DNA of 64,000 nt from Chitinophaga jiangningensis (GCF_900142605.1 NZ_FRBL01000001.1:124001-188000); one strand, 5' to 3'; positions 27,658 through 36,141 are shown, counted from the first letter of the stretch. Numbers and translations are program-made. The notes: generated by a model not told the origin, from the sequence alone.

Positions 27658-28242
27658 TTATTCGAAGCAGTGAAGTGCTTTGTATTTTGCAGGATTCGGG
27701 TCATTCACCAGCTGCATATCAGGAACTGATGCGAGCAGTTCCTTGTAGGCATTGGCTCTCCAGGCGGAAGCCTTATCCCAGAGCAGTACCACGGGGATAT
27801 TCATGCCGCCGGCATTTACGTTGTATTGAGCTCCGTCGGTGGTGGCTTTGCTACTGCGAAGGTCCAGCACAATGCCTTTGCCGGAAGTGGCAGCCCAGCG
27901 CTGTAGTAAAGTAGTAACCACCGGGCGGTAGGTACGGGCCATATCAAAGGCAATGGAATCCTTACCGGCATCGGGAATGGCAACGACAGTAAAAGCGTCT
28001 GTACTGGCGTTCATGGACCAGTTGACGGTAGTTGTCCGGAAGGGAAATAATTCATTCCCCCCCTCACCGGCAAAATTGCAGATGCCCGGCAAACCAGGAA
28101 TTTCAGTTTGCGGCATATATAAATGAGGCATTTTTTTCCGGCTCTCCTTTTCCGCAGGCATTTCGGAACAGGCGTACAACACACAAGGCAAAGCCAGTAC
28201 CATGGCGTATTTCATATAATAATCGAGATTCCTTTTCGGCAT
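27658..28242 (-). CDS. small lipoprotein paired with the metalloprotease, second copy
   Basis: The start at 28242 (ATGCCG, MPKRNLDYYMKYAMVLALP) matches the paralog's start. An ATG at 28215 would give MKYAMVLALPCVLYAC, also with a good lipobox (LYAC). The open frame to 28302 crosses the conserved upstream motif and is unlikely. Shared with the 24490-25014 protein are DSIAFDMARTYRP, GKGIVLDLRSS and IPVVLLWDKA, with moderate similarity elsewhere. The family is not recognised. It heads the module whose second gene is the metalloprotease, and it is divergent from the ECF sigma gene with about 165 bp between them. Confidence 0.8.
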   Translation of the reverse strand: MPKRNLDYYMKYAMVLALPCVLYACSEMPAEKESRKKMPHLYMPQTEIPGLPGICNFAGEGGNELFPFRTTTVNWSMNASTDAFTVVAIPDAGKDSIAFDMARTYRPVVTTLLQRWAATSGKGIVLDLRSSKATTDGAQYNVNAGGMNIPVVLLWDKASAWRANAYKELLASVPDMQLVNDPNPAKYKALHCFE

Positions 28243-28286
28243 AGCTTCGAATTCTTTACTATACCTCAAACACGGTAGGGACTGAA

Positions 28287-28298
28287 TTGAACTAGTCA
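28287..28298 (-). promoter_or_regulatory. second copy of the 12-bp motif upstream of the lipoprotein/protease module
   Basis: TTGAACTAGTCA again, identical to 25068-25079 and 45 bp before the lipoprotein start. It lies in the divergent region with the ECF sigma gene, which suits a self-regulated sigma operon. Confidence 0.5.
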
Positions 28299-28407
28299 GC
28301 AACAGAAAAAAAATAATTTTTTAACATGGCTATTAAATTTGCAGGGGATTATATAGCTTAGCTCACTTTTCCCGCTGCAACTAAACTGTCTAAATCCGCT
28401 TTTGTCA

Positions 28408-29004
28408 ATGAATGCCGATCTATTACTAGATCTTATTCCTGCATTTCAGCAAGGAGAATCACATGCTTTTAATACTTTCTTCAAAGAGTATTACAGACCC
28501 CTGTGTTTTTTTGCGGAGCAATTGCTGGGTAATATGGCAGATGCGGAGGACATTGTGAAAGATGGTTTCGTAAAGCTCTGGAACAGGAAAGAGGACTTCG
28601 ATCATCCCAAAAGCATTAAAAGCTTTTTATATACTACTACTAAAAACGCCAGTCTCAATCACCTCCGTCATCAAAAAGTGCATGATCATTTCCAGCAGGA
28701 AATGTTGTACCTCGATGATAAGAAGGGGGATGAGCTCATCCTGCAACGGATGATTCAGTCGGAGTTAATGCAGTCTATTTATTTAGAGATAGAAAAGTTG
28801 CCGGAGAAGCGGCAGCAGGTATTCCGTATGATTTTCCTGGAAGGGATGAAGAATGATGAAATAGCAGAGAAACTGGGTATTTCGGTTTTCACCGTAAAGG
28901 AACATAAGGCGAAAGCCTTGCAGCAGCTGCGTTTGCGGTTTAGTGATCAGCAGCTGATGCTGTTTATGATTTGCTGTAGCAGTATTTTATTATTACGTAA
29001 GTAA
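28408..29004 (+). CDS. RNA polymerase ECF sigma factor (FecI-like, Bacteroidota type)
   Basis: The ATG at 28408 (MNADLLLDLIPAFQQG) is preferred over the in-frame TTG at 28402. The roughly 198-aa protein has sigma region 2 (FFKEYYRPLCFFAEQLLGNMADAEDIVKDGFVKLWNR) and region 4 with its helix-turn-helix (LPEKRQQVFRMIFLEGMKNDEIAEKLGISVFTVKEHKAKALQQL). A hydrophobic C-terminal end (LMLFMICCSSILLL) is typical of this subgroup. It should direct polymerase to the island's promoters when released by the FecR protein (20716-21948). It is divergent from the first lipoprotein gene. A possible -7 element TAAATTTG lies at 28334-28341. Confidence 0.92.
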   Translation: MNADLLLDLIPAFQQGESHAFNTFFKEYYRPLCFFAEQLLGNMADAEDIVKDGFVKLWNRKEDFDHPKSIKSFLYTTTKNASLNHLRHQKVHDHFQQEMLYLDDKKGDELILQRMIQSELMQSIYLEIEKLPEKRQQVFRMIFLEGMKNDEIAEKLGISVFTVKEHKAKALQQLRLRFSDQQLMLFMICCSSILLLRK

Positions 29005-29006
29005 AG

Positions 29007-29120
29007 GTTTGCTTCGCAAACACTTAGCGCTTCAGCGCAGCGCGCTTCCATCCGGTGAGGTGGCCCAGCCGGGGCACCTCACCGGAGATATTCTGTGCCG
29101 AAGGCACAGGATATCTCCGG
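29007..29120. repeat. array of four hairpins between convergent genes
   Basis: GTTTGCTTCGCAAAC lies at 29007-29021, then GCGCTTCAGCGC at 29027-29038. A hairpin with 11-bp arms at 29052-29062 and 29075-29085 follows. The last has 18-bp arms at 29082-29099 and 29103-29120 with a GAA loop and one mismatch. The last two share bases 29082-29085. It fills the gap between the sigma gene and maf and probably acts as terminators for both. Confidence 0.7.
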
Positions 29121-29121
29121 G

Positions 29122-29691
29122 CTAAAATCTCTCTAATTCCTCCACCACCCTACTCACCGGCAGTCCCATCACATTATAAAAACAGCCTTCAATTTTATCA
29201 ATCGCCACCGCGCCAATCCATTCCTGGATCGCATAGGCACCGGCTTTATCGTAAGGTTTGAATGTATCCACATAATAGGCAATCTGCTCCTGCGTAAGCG
29301 GGTTAAAGAAAACCCCGGTTTCTTTTGAAAAAGCCACTTCTTTGGCCGCATTACGTATAACCACCCCGGTTATTACCCGATGCTCACGGCCGCTGAGGGC
29401 GGTGAGGATGCGGATGGCATCTTCCCGGTCGCGGGGTTTGCCTATAATCGTATCATCCAACACTACTACGGTATCCGCTGCTATAATTATTTTTTCGGGA
29501 GATGTCAGCGCCGCTATGACCACTGCCTTTTGACGGGCAATATACACTGGCACATCGGGTATGGGCATATCGGCGGGAAACGACTCGTCTGTATCCGCCA
29601 CCTGAATGGTAAAGGGAATGTTCGCCTGCTCCAGCAGCTGTTTCCTGCGTGGCGACTGTGAAGCCAGCACCACGGGCGCACCTTGATACAT
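29122..29691 (-). CDS. maf: Maf family nucleotide pyrophosphatase
   Basis: The Maf/YhdE-type enzyme hydrolyses non-canonical or selected canonical NTPs to NMP and PPi. The 189-aa protein has the N-terminal signature VLASQSPRRKQLLEQA, ESFPADMP, YIARQKA, IIAADTVVVLDDTIIGKPRDREDAIRIL and the C-terminal GCFYNVMGLPVSRV. All expected blocks are present at normal length. It starts immediately after the stop of the prenyltransferase gene (0-bp gap), so the two are translationally linked. It is the last gene of a four-gene minus-strand cluster (31995 to 29122). Confidence 0.93.
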   Translation of the reverse strand: MYQGAPVVLASQSPRRKQLLEQANIPFTIQVADTDESFPADMPIPDVPVYIARQKAVVIAALTSPEKIIIAADTVVVLDDTIIGKPRDREDAIRILTALSGREHRVITGVVIRNAAKEVAFSKETGVFFNPLTQEQIAYYVDTFKPYDKAGAYAIQEWIGAVAIDKIEGCFYNVMGLPVSRVVEELERF

Positions 29692-30633
29692 TTATAAGAA
29701 TAATTTAAAGAAGATCATAGATAATATACCGGTCAGCATCACGAGCTTTACCAGGGAGCTCACCTTGTGATAGTCGGCGGCAGTGGTAGCCTTTTTGAGT
29801 TGCTGATAGATGTACAGACATGGGAGTTGTACCAGCAGCAGCAAATAAATAATGGCGATAGACCATCCCAGCAGCCACACTCTTATCTCTACCAGAATAA
29901 TAGTTACCTGCAACCCCAGCAGCAGGGCGTAACACAGCCTTTTGGCCGGCAGTACCCCCCAGATGATAGGAATGGTGCGGCAACCATCTTTACTGTCGCC
30001 AATCATATCTTCCAGGTCTTTCACGATTTCACGGACCATGGAAATGATGAAGGCGAACAACGCATACACGCCGATGATCTGGATGAGTTTACGGCCTATG
30101 GGAGACATAATCGCTTCAAAGCTATGGTAGATCTGCTTTTCGTAAAAGCCAACCACCACCACAGATAAGGCCGTGAGCAGGGAGATCACCACATTGCCGA
30201 TCAGCGCCTGGCGCTTGAAGGAGGTGGAATAAAACCACAGCAGCAGCGAGCAGATCACCTGCGTAAAGCCGAGATAGATCTGGCCTGTTTTCCAGGCTAC
30301 GATGAAGCCGAGTGACACGCCCGCCATATTTAATATGGTGTGCCAGGCCATGGCCCAGCGGCGGGAGATCACTTTGTCGAGCACCATTTTATCGGGCTTG
30401 TTGACAATATCTATATTAATGTCAAAGTAGTCGTTGATGATATATCCGGCCGCGGCTACAAACACGGTGGATAAGCAGAGCAGAACAAACTGAGGTACGG
30501 AAAGGCTGGGTTCTTCGCCGGAGCTATGCAGCACAGGAGCCACCACACAATATTGCAGCAAAAACTGCGTCAGTGCAATGTATACCAGGTTCGGGTATCT
30601 TATCAGTCTGAAAAATGCGGCCCAGAGTTTCAT
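29692..30633 (-). CDS. UbiA family prenyltransferase (geranylgeranylglycerol-phosphate synthase-like)
   Basis: The 313-aa protein has eight to nine hydrophobic segments and both Asp-rich UbiA motifs: NDYFDINIDIVNKPD near residue 65 and DLEDMIGDSKDG near residue 205. UbiA enzymes move a prenyl group from a prenyl diphosphate to an acceptor in the membrane. The NDYFDxxxD form with NKPD resembles the geranylgeranylglycerol-phosphate geranylgeranyltransferase-like group annotated in Bacteroidota. The real acceptor here is not known. It lies between the KdsC-like phosphatase and maf genes and is probably in the same transcript. Confidence 0.85.
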   Translation of the reverse strand: MKLWAAFFRLIRYPNLVYIALTQFLLQYCVVAPVLHSSGEEPSLSVPQFVLLCLSTVFVAAAGYIINDYFDINIDIVNKPDKMVLDKVISRRWAMAWHTILNMAGVSLGFIVAWKTGQIYLGFTQVICSLLLWFYSTSFKRQALIGNVVISLLTALSVVVVGFYEKQIYHSFEAIMSPIGRKLIQIIGVYALFAFIISMVREIVKDLEDMIGDSKDGCRTIPIIWGVLPAKRLCYALLLGLQVTIILVEIRVWLLGWSIAIIYLLLLVQLPCLYIYQQLKKATTAADYHKVSSLVKLVMLTGILSMIFFKLFL

Positions 30634-30673
30634 GGGATAAATGAGTTAAAATTTGTGATGCGGATCGATGGCA

Positions 30674-31195
30674 TTAGCGGGATGCAATTCCTTCATCCAT
30701 CATCCAGTGGTCATTCAATTTGAGCACTTTCTCCATAATATCACGCACACAGCCGAGTCCTCCGCCGTAAGGTGACACATACCTTGAAATACTTTTGATT
30801 TCCGGTGCTGCATCTGCCGGGCAGGTAGCCAGGCCTACCATTTGCATCGGGGAATAGTCAGGGATATCATCTCCCATATATAATATTTCCTCCCAACGGA
30901 GGTCATTTTCGAAAACATAGTCCTGCAGCTTTTCCTTCTTATCCACAATCCCAACATAAATATCTTTAATGCCGAGGCCTTGCAGGCGACTCACCACGCT
31001 TTCCGACTTCCCTCCTGAGATAATAACTACCCGGTAACCTTTTTTTACAGCCAGCTGCATGGCATAGCCGTCTTTGATGTTCATTTTGCGGGACAGCTCT
31101 CCGCCCGGCAGCAATTGCACGGTTCCGTCAGTCAATACCCCATCCACATCCAGTACGAATGTAGTGATAGGCTTAAATAATGCTAAAATGTTCAT
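30674..31195 (-). CDS. KdsC-like HAD phosphatase (3-deoxy-D-manno-octulosonate 8-phosphate phosphatase)
   Basis: The 173-aa HAD protein has motif I as FVLDVDGVLTDG, motif II VVIISGGKSESV, and motif IV MGDDIPDYSPMQMVGL followed by CPADAAPEI. This short form without a cap domain is typical of KdsC and related sugar phosphatases, which work as tetramers. It would release Kdo from Kdo-8-phosphate for lipopolysaccharide synthesis. The signature SPYGGGLGCVRDIMEKVL near the end also fits KdsC. Gene spacing of 26-40 bp on both sides suggests an operon with the DUF2520 and UbiA genes. Confidence 0.88.
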   Translation of the reverse strand: MNILALFKPITTFVLDVDGVLTDGTVQLLPGGELSRKMNIKDGYAMQLAVKKGYRVVIISGGKSESVVSRLQGLGIKDIYVGIVDKKEKLQDYVFENDLRWEEILYMGDDIPDYSPMQMVGLATCPADAAPEIKSISRYVSPYGGGLGCVRDIMEKVLKLNDHWMMDEGIASR

Positions 31196-31221
31196 AGTTG
31201 GCGGCGAAAATACGAATTATG

Positions 31222-31995
31222 CTATTTCCCTGCTTTATCGTGAAAGTTAAAAATACTGTCTGACATCACATTATATACCAGCTGCAGGTATTCGTCGTTT
31301 GCCAGCAGGTCCCGGTGGAGGGCCATGGTGGTTTCGTCCTGTCGCAGGGCCGGGCCTGTTTGTACCGTTTCCGGGGCAAATTTCTCCAGGCGGTCGAAGG
31401 TCTCCTTAATAATAGGCTGCAGCAGGGTGAAGTCGAGGTGCTCCTTTTCGCAATAGGCTTTTGCCCGGGCGAAGAGGTGGTTGGTGAAGTTATTCACCAG
31501 CACGGCGGTGAGGTGGTATTGGAGGCGCTGGTGGGAGTCTGTCACCGCTATTTGGGAGGCAATGCTCTGGGCCAGGGCCTGCAGGCGCTTCATCACCTCA
31601 TCGTTGCTGGCTTCCAGCATGATAGGAATGGGCGGGTAGTTCTTTATTTCTTTACGGATGGATTGCAGGGGGTAGATTACACCTGTATTGGAGGAAATTT
31701 TGGAAATCGCGCCCAGTGGCACGGCGCCGGCTGTATGTGCTACCATACGGCGTCCGAGGCGCAGTTCGTCGTTCAGCACCGGGTAGGCAGCATCTGATAC
31801 GGCGAGCAGGTACATATCTGCCTCCATATTAATATCCAACAGGTCAGTAATATAAGGTGAGTGCAGCATTTCGCCCAGTTCGGCGGCGCGGGCCTGGTTG
31901 CGGCCTACTATCTGGATGATCTGGTGTCCGTGTATTTTCAGCAGGTGACCGAAACAATGTGCGATATTGCCAGTGCCAACTATTACGATATCCAT
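31222..31995 (-). CDS. Rossmann-like and DUF2520 domain protein
   Basis: The 257-aa protein begins MDIVIVGTGNIAHCFGHLL, a GxGNxA dinucleotide-binding loop. Similarity to pyrroline-5-carboxylate-reductase-like folds follows, and then the DUF2520 C-terminal helical domain (LVNNFTNHLFARAKAYCEKE, LLQPIIKETFDRL, TGPALRQDETTMALH). Its function is unknown in the phylum, and a redox role with NAD(P) is inferred from the fold. It is the first gene of the minus-strand cluster leading to the KdsC-like, UbiA and Maf genes, and is divergent from topA with a 218-bp gap. Confidence 0.88.
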   Translation of the reverse strand: MDIVIVGTGNIAHCFGHLLKIHGHQIIQIVGRNQARAAELGEMLHSPYITDLLDINMEADMYLLAVSDAAYPVLNDELRLGRRMVAHTAGAVPLGAISKISSNTGVIYPLQSIRKEIKNYPPIPIMLEASNDEVMKRLQALAQSIASQIAVTDSHQRLQYHLTAVLVNNFTNHLFARAKAYCEKEHLDFTLLQPIIKETFDRLEKFAPETVQTGPALRQDETTMALHRDLLANDEYLQLVYNVMSDSIFNFHDKAGK

Positions 31996-32213
31996 TAATA
32001 TTATTTTATGTGTTGGTGGATTAAAACAGGGATTCAGCCCGCCAATATACAGCGTTTACGCCGGTATCCGTTTTTTCATTACATTACAAGTGAATTTAAA
32101 CTAATACGAGTACCTTATTTTTTATTTTCAAGGTACTTTTATATACTTGCAGAATTCGTAATCCTTTATTTTACGAAATTTTGCGTATTTAGCAGCATAT
32201 TAAAGAAGCATAC

Positions 32214-34565
32214 ATGGCAAAAAATTTAGTTATAGTTGAGTCCCCAGCAAAGGCCAAAACCATTGAAAAGATCCTGGGAAAGGACTTTGAAGTCAAATCC
32301 TGCTTCGGTCACATACGTGACCTGGAGAAGGACGACATGGGGATAGACATTGATAATAACTTTAAGCCTAAATATGTTGTACCGGAAGATAAGGAAAAGG
32401 TAGTAAAAGACCTGAAGAAGCTGGCCAAGGATACCGATGAGGTATGGCTGGCAACGGATGAGGACCGTGAAGGGGAGGCTATTTCCTGGCATTTATGCGA
32501 GGTATTGGGTCTGGACCCTAAAAGCACCAAAAGAATCGTTTTTCACGAGATCACCAAGCCTGCCATTGAAAATGCGGTAGCACATCCCCGCAAGCTGGAT
32601 ATGGACCGCGTAAATGCGCAGCAGGCACGCCGTATACTGGACCGTATCGTAGGTTTCGAGCTCTCTCCTGTGCTTTGGCGCAAGATGAGTATGCGTAACA
32701 GCCTTTCAGCCGGCCGTGTACAGTCGGTAGCCGTTCGCCTGATCGTAGAAAGAGAAAGAGAGATCAACGGCTTCACTGCGGTAAGCACGTTTAAGGTAGA
32801 AGCCTGGTTTACCGGTAAAGACATTAACGGTAAGAGCATTTCCTTTAAAGCCGAAGGCCCTAACAAGTTTAAAACAGCCGAAGATGCGGAGAAATTCCTG
32901 ACGCAATGCGTAGGTGCCGCCTATACGGTAAAAGATATACAGGTAAAGCCAGGTAAGAAATCCCCGGCTGCCCCTTTCACCACCTCTACCCTGCAACAGG
33001 AAGCCAGCCGTAAACTGGGCTACAGCGTTTCCAAAACCATGTTGCTGGCGCAGAAACTCTATGAAAGCGGTAACATTACCTATATGCGTACCGACTCCGT
33101 GAACCTCTCTGATACTGCCCTGGCAGATATTCAGAAAGCAATTGTTGGTAACTGGGGAGATAAATACCACCAGCACCGCAAGTTCAAGAACAAGAACGAA
33201 TCCGCACAGGAAGCGCACGAGGCCATCCGTCCTACCTACATGGAAAACACCACCGTAGATGACAGTGATACCCGTAAGCTGTATGAACTGATCTGGAAAC
33301 GTACCATCGCCAGCCAGATGTCGGATGCAGAGCTGGAAAAAACCATCGCAAAAATTGATATCTCCACTAACCACGAAGAGCTCACTGCCAGTGGGGAAGT
33401 GCTGAAATTCGACGGCTTCCTGAAAGTATATATGGAAAGCCACGATGATGAAGATGTAAATGAAGACGAAACCCAGGAAGGATCTCTGCCGCCATTGACT
33501 GTTAAGCAGTCGCTGGACCTGAAAGAGATGAAGGCCACCGAGCGCTTCTCCCGTCCTGCACCAAGGTATACAGAGGCCAGCCTCGTTAAAAAGCTGGAAG
33601 AACTCGGCATTGGCCGTCCTTCGACTTACGCTCCTACCATTACCACCGTTCAAAAACGTGGCTATGTGGAAAAGAGGGATAAAGAAGGTATTAAAAGGGA
33701 ATACCGCATTCTGACACTGAAAGCGGATAAGCTCAGCAAACAAACCGACAGCGAAAATACAGGAGCAGAAAAGTCTAAACTCTTCCCTACCGACCTTGGT
33801 ATGATTGTGACCGATTTCCTCAATCAGTATTTTAACTCTGTAATGGACTACGGTTTTACCGCCAAGATTGAAGGAGAGTTTGACGAAATCGCCAATGGTA
33901 AAAAGGTTTGGAATAAAATGCTGGCTGAGTTCTACAATCCTTTCCATAAGGATGTGGAAAACACCCTGGAAAACGCAGAGCGCGTAAAAGGGGAGCGTCA
34001 GCTGGGTGTGGAAGAATCCACTGGTAAGCCAATTGTGGCTCGTATGGGTCGCTACGGCCCGATGATCCAGATCGGCCAGGCAGAAGATGAGGAAAAGCCA
34101 CGCTTCGCTAAGCTGAAACAGACGCAGAGTATTGAAACCATTACGCTGGAAGAGGCGATGGAGCTGTTCAGACTTCCGCGTAACCTCGGTCAGTTCGAAG
34201 ATTCAGATGTAATTATTAACATAGGCCGCTTTGGTCCTTATGCGGCGCATGATAAGAAGTTCTATTCCCTGAAAAAGGAAATGGACCCATACACCGTGGA
34301 GCTGGACGAAATAGCCCCGCTGATTGTGGAAAAGCGTACTGCCAAAGACGAGCGTACCATCAAGGTATTCGAAAAAGAGAAGATACAGATCCTGAAAGGC
34401 CCGTATGGTCCTTATATCAAGCAGGGTCTTAAAAACTATAAGATCCCCAAAGAGAGGATAGACCAGGCCGCAGATATTACAGTGGAAGAAGCTAAAGCCA
34501 TCATTGAAGATGTGAAAGCGAATCCACCGAAAAAGAAAGCCCCGCCAAGGAAGAAAAAGGCCTAA
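32214..34565 (+). CDS. topA: DNA topoisomerase I (type IA)
   Basis: The enzyme relaxes negative supercoils. The Toprim domain lies at residues 1-120 (LVIVESPAKAKTIEKIL, ATDEDREGEAISWH). The catalytic tyrosine is Tyr290 in NITYMRTDSVNLS. The central cap and gate domains include EAHEAIRPT and ELGIGRPSTYAPTI. The C-terminus has several topoisomerase C-terminal repeat blocks (RMGRYGPMIQIG, INIGRFGPYAAHDKKF, LKGPYGPYIKQG) instead of Cys zinc fingers, and ends in a Lys/Pro-rich tail. This is the standard Bacteroidota form, 783 aa. The long antisense open frame at 32706-33947 is a shadow. Confidence 0.98.
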   Translation: MAKNLVIVESPAKAKTIEKILGKDFEVKSCFGHIRDLEKDDMGIDIDNNFKPKYVVPEDKEKVVKDLKKLAKDTDEVWLATDEDREGEAISWHLCEVLGLDPKSTKRIVFHEITKPAIENAVAHPRKLDMDRVNAQQARRILDRIVGFELSPVLWRKMSMRNSLSAGRVQSVAVRLIVEREREINGFTAVSTFKVEAWFTGKDINGKSISFKAEGPNKFKTAEDAEKFLTQCVGAAYTVKDIQVKPGKKSPAAPFTTSTLQQEASRKLGYSVSKTMLLAQKLYESGNITYMRTDSVNLSDTALADIQKAIVGNWGDKYHQHRKFKNKNESAQEAHEAIRPTYMENTTVDDSDTRKLYELIWKRTIASQMSDAELEKTIAKIDISTNHEELTASGEVLKFDGFLKVYMESHDDEDVNEDETQEGSLPPLTVKQSLDLKEMKATERFSRPAPRYTEASLVKKLEELGIGRPSTYAPTITTVQKRGYVEKRDKEGIKREYRILTLKADKLSKQTDSENTGAEKSKLFPTDLGMIVTDFLNQYFNSVMDYGFTAKIEGEFDEIANGKKVWNKMLAEFYNPFHKDVENTLENAERVKGERQLGVEESTGKPIVARMGRYGPMIQIGQAEDEEKPRFAKLKQTQSIETITLEEAMELFRLPRNLGQFEDSDVIINIGRFGPYAAHDKKFYSLKKEMDPYTVELDEIAPLIVEKRTAKDERTIKVFEKEKIQILKGPYGPYIKQGLKNYKIPKERIDQAADITVEEAKAIIEDVKANPPKKKAPPRKKKA

Positions 34566-34622
34566 GGAAGCCGGTTTCAAGGGAACATTGGCGGTGGGAT
34601 TGACCATTGTTACACAGTTGAC

Positions 34623-35495
34623 ATGCACGAAAACAGAGAAATAAACGCTTTGTTCCACCTGTTGGATGATCCGGATCAGGAGGTTTTTGATACCGTTGCC
34701 AGCAAAATATTGCTGTATGGTAAAGAGATCATCCCGAACCTGGAGAATTTGTGGGAGAATACGATCGACGAGTCAATACAGGAGCGTATAGAGCTGCTCA
34801 TTCATCGTGTGCACTATCAGGATTTGCAGGCTGCCCTGCGAACCTGGAGCCTGTCAGAACAACAGGACCTCCTCGAAGGCGCCATTCTTACCGCCCGTTA
34901 TCAGTTTCCGGATCTGGCACGTACTCAGATTACTACCGAGATTGAGCGAATCAAGCGTAACATCTGGCTGGAACTCAATAACTACCTGACACCGCTGGAG
35001 CAGATAAATGTGCTGAACAGCATGATTTATAACTACTTTGGGCTAAAGGGGGAAGAAATTTCCTATCAGCGCAGGAACCAGTTTTTCCTCAATCAGGTAA
35101 TAGAATCCAAGAAAGGCAATCCGTTTACCAACGGCATTATTTACCAGGCGCTTTGCAGCATGCTGGATTTGCCCGTGTATGCGGTGAATATACCCCGTCA
35201 GTTTATACTGGCGTATTTCGATTCTTTTGTGGACTTTTCAGTACCTGTGGAGCCGGACGACTACCGGATACTATTTTACATTGATCCGCTGCAAGGACAG
35301 ATTTACACCCAACAGGATGTGGATACGTACCTGAAGCGTGTATCCGTGCCGGCAGTGCCATCTTATTTCAAGCCGCAGTCTAATAAACGTATAATTCAGC
35401 TATTGCTGGAGGAGTTAGCGAAATGCTTCCGGGAGGATAAAGACCAGTACCGTCAGGATGAACTGATGAATTTGAGCAGTATATTGGAAGATTAA
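34623..35495 (+). CDS. SirB1-like transglutaminase-fold protein
   Basis: This 290-aa cytoplasmic protein has an alpha-helical N-terminal part (HLLDDPDQEVFDTVASKIL, HEAT-like) and a transglutaminase-like part with INVLNSMIYNYFGLKGEE and GNPFTNGIIYQALCSMLDLPVYAVNIPRQFILAYFD. This is the SirB1 / DUF-type arrangement. The expected Cys appears as LCSML. Its biochemical role is unknown. It starts 57 bp after topA with no terminator, so co-transcription with topA is likely. A hairpin follows it. Confidence 0.85.
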   Translation: MHENREINALFHLLDDPDQEVFDTVASKILLYGKEIIPNLENLWENTIDESIQERIELLIHRVHYQDLQAALRTWSLSEQQDLLEGAILTARYQFPDLARTQITTEIERIKRNIWLELNNYLTPLEQINVLNSMIYNYFGLKGEEISYQRRNQFFLNQVIESKKGNPFTNGIIYQALCSMLDLPVYAVNIPRQFILAYFDSFVDFSVPVEPDDYRILFYIDPLQGQIYTQQDVDTYLKRVSVPAVPSYFKPQSNKRIIQLLLEELAKCFREDKDQYRQDELMNLSSILED

Positions 35496-35517
35496 CAGCT
35501 GATCATAAACTTATGAT

Positions 35518-35557
35518 GACAGGAAGAAACCGTTTTACGCGGTTTTTCCTGTCATTG
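35518..35557 (+). terminator. hairpin terminator after the SirB1-like gene
   Basis: GACAGGAAGAAACCG (35518-35532) pairs, with one bulge, with CGGTTTTTCCTGTC (35540-35553). It lies between convergent genes and may serve both. Confidence 0.65.
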
Positions 35558-35578
35558 TTGTTTTAGGGGGTGCTATAC

Positions 35579-35944
35579 TCAGGAGAGTACAGAGATGTGG
35601 ATGGTGCCACTGGCTACATCTTCCGCGGTTACGGTGTAGTATACGGCAAGGGGGAGGTCCAGCGTGTTGCAGTACAATACGTCGCCGGCTTGTACTTCCA
35701 CATCGTAGCGGTTGGCGTCAATGGCTGTTCCCAGCGCGGAGGTTGCCTGATTTTCAACGGTGTAGAGCAACGTAGGGATGGTAACTTCGATTCCCAGTAC
35801 GTTTTGTGAGAGGCGTAAAGTAGCGTGTACGCGGGCTTTAGCCTGGGATTTGGTAGTCTTTGCCATGGCGTTGCTGGCAGGGAATGCGCCGGTGAGCAGC
35901 ACGATAGATGCCAGCATGAATGTACAGAACATTAGCTTTTTCAT
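35579..35944 (-). CDS. small secreted protein, unknown function
   Basis: The 121-aa protein begins MKKLMFCTFMLASIVLLTGAFPASNAMAK, a signal peptide with cleavage near SNAMA. The mature part is about 90 residues of predicted beta-strand (ATLRLSQNVLGIEVTIPTLLYTVEN, YDVEVQAGDVLYCNTLDLPLAVYYTVTAEDV). No family is recognised. It has no lipobox, so it should be periplasmic or released. It stands alone between a terminator and the hairpin array at 36023-36141. Confidence 0.75.
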   Translation of the reverse strand: MKKLMFCTFMLASIVLLTGAFPASNAMAKTTKSQAKARVHATLRLSQNVLGIEVTIPTLLYTVENQATSALGTAIDANRYDVEVQAGDVLYCNTLDLPLAVYYTVTAEDVASGTIHISVLS

Positions 35945-36022
35945 GATTCAGGGTATTTTGAGGTAAAGAATGGAGGTGAAGATAGGATGCCGGTGTTGAA
36001 TTGCTATGGCAGTATGAATGTA

Positions 36023-36141
36023 GCTGTTTTAAGATGGGACCTTCGGTCCCATCTTAAAACAGCACAACATCCGCCAACGGCGGATGTTGTGCTGTTTGCA
36101 AATTAAGAAGCCCACCGCATAAGCGATGGGCTTCTTAATTT
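36023..36141. repeat. three hairpins in tandem, first two overlapping
   Basis: The first has perfect 19-bp arms at 36023-36041 and 36045-36063 with loop TTC. The second has perfect 19-bp arms at 36057-36075 and 36079-36097 with loop AAC, sharing 36057-36063 with the first. The third has 15-bp arms at 36100-36114 and 36127-36141 and is probably the terminator of the minus-strand gene at 36173. Confidence 0.8.

Noticed and set aside
32706..33947. 413-codon minus-strand open frame inside topA
   Set aside because: It mirrors the third-codon pattern of topA. The product is Phe/Val-rich nonsense and topA is certain on the other strand.
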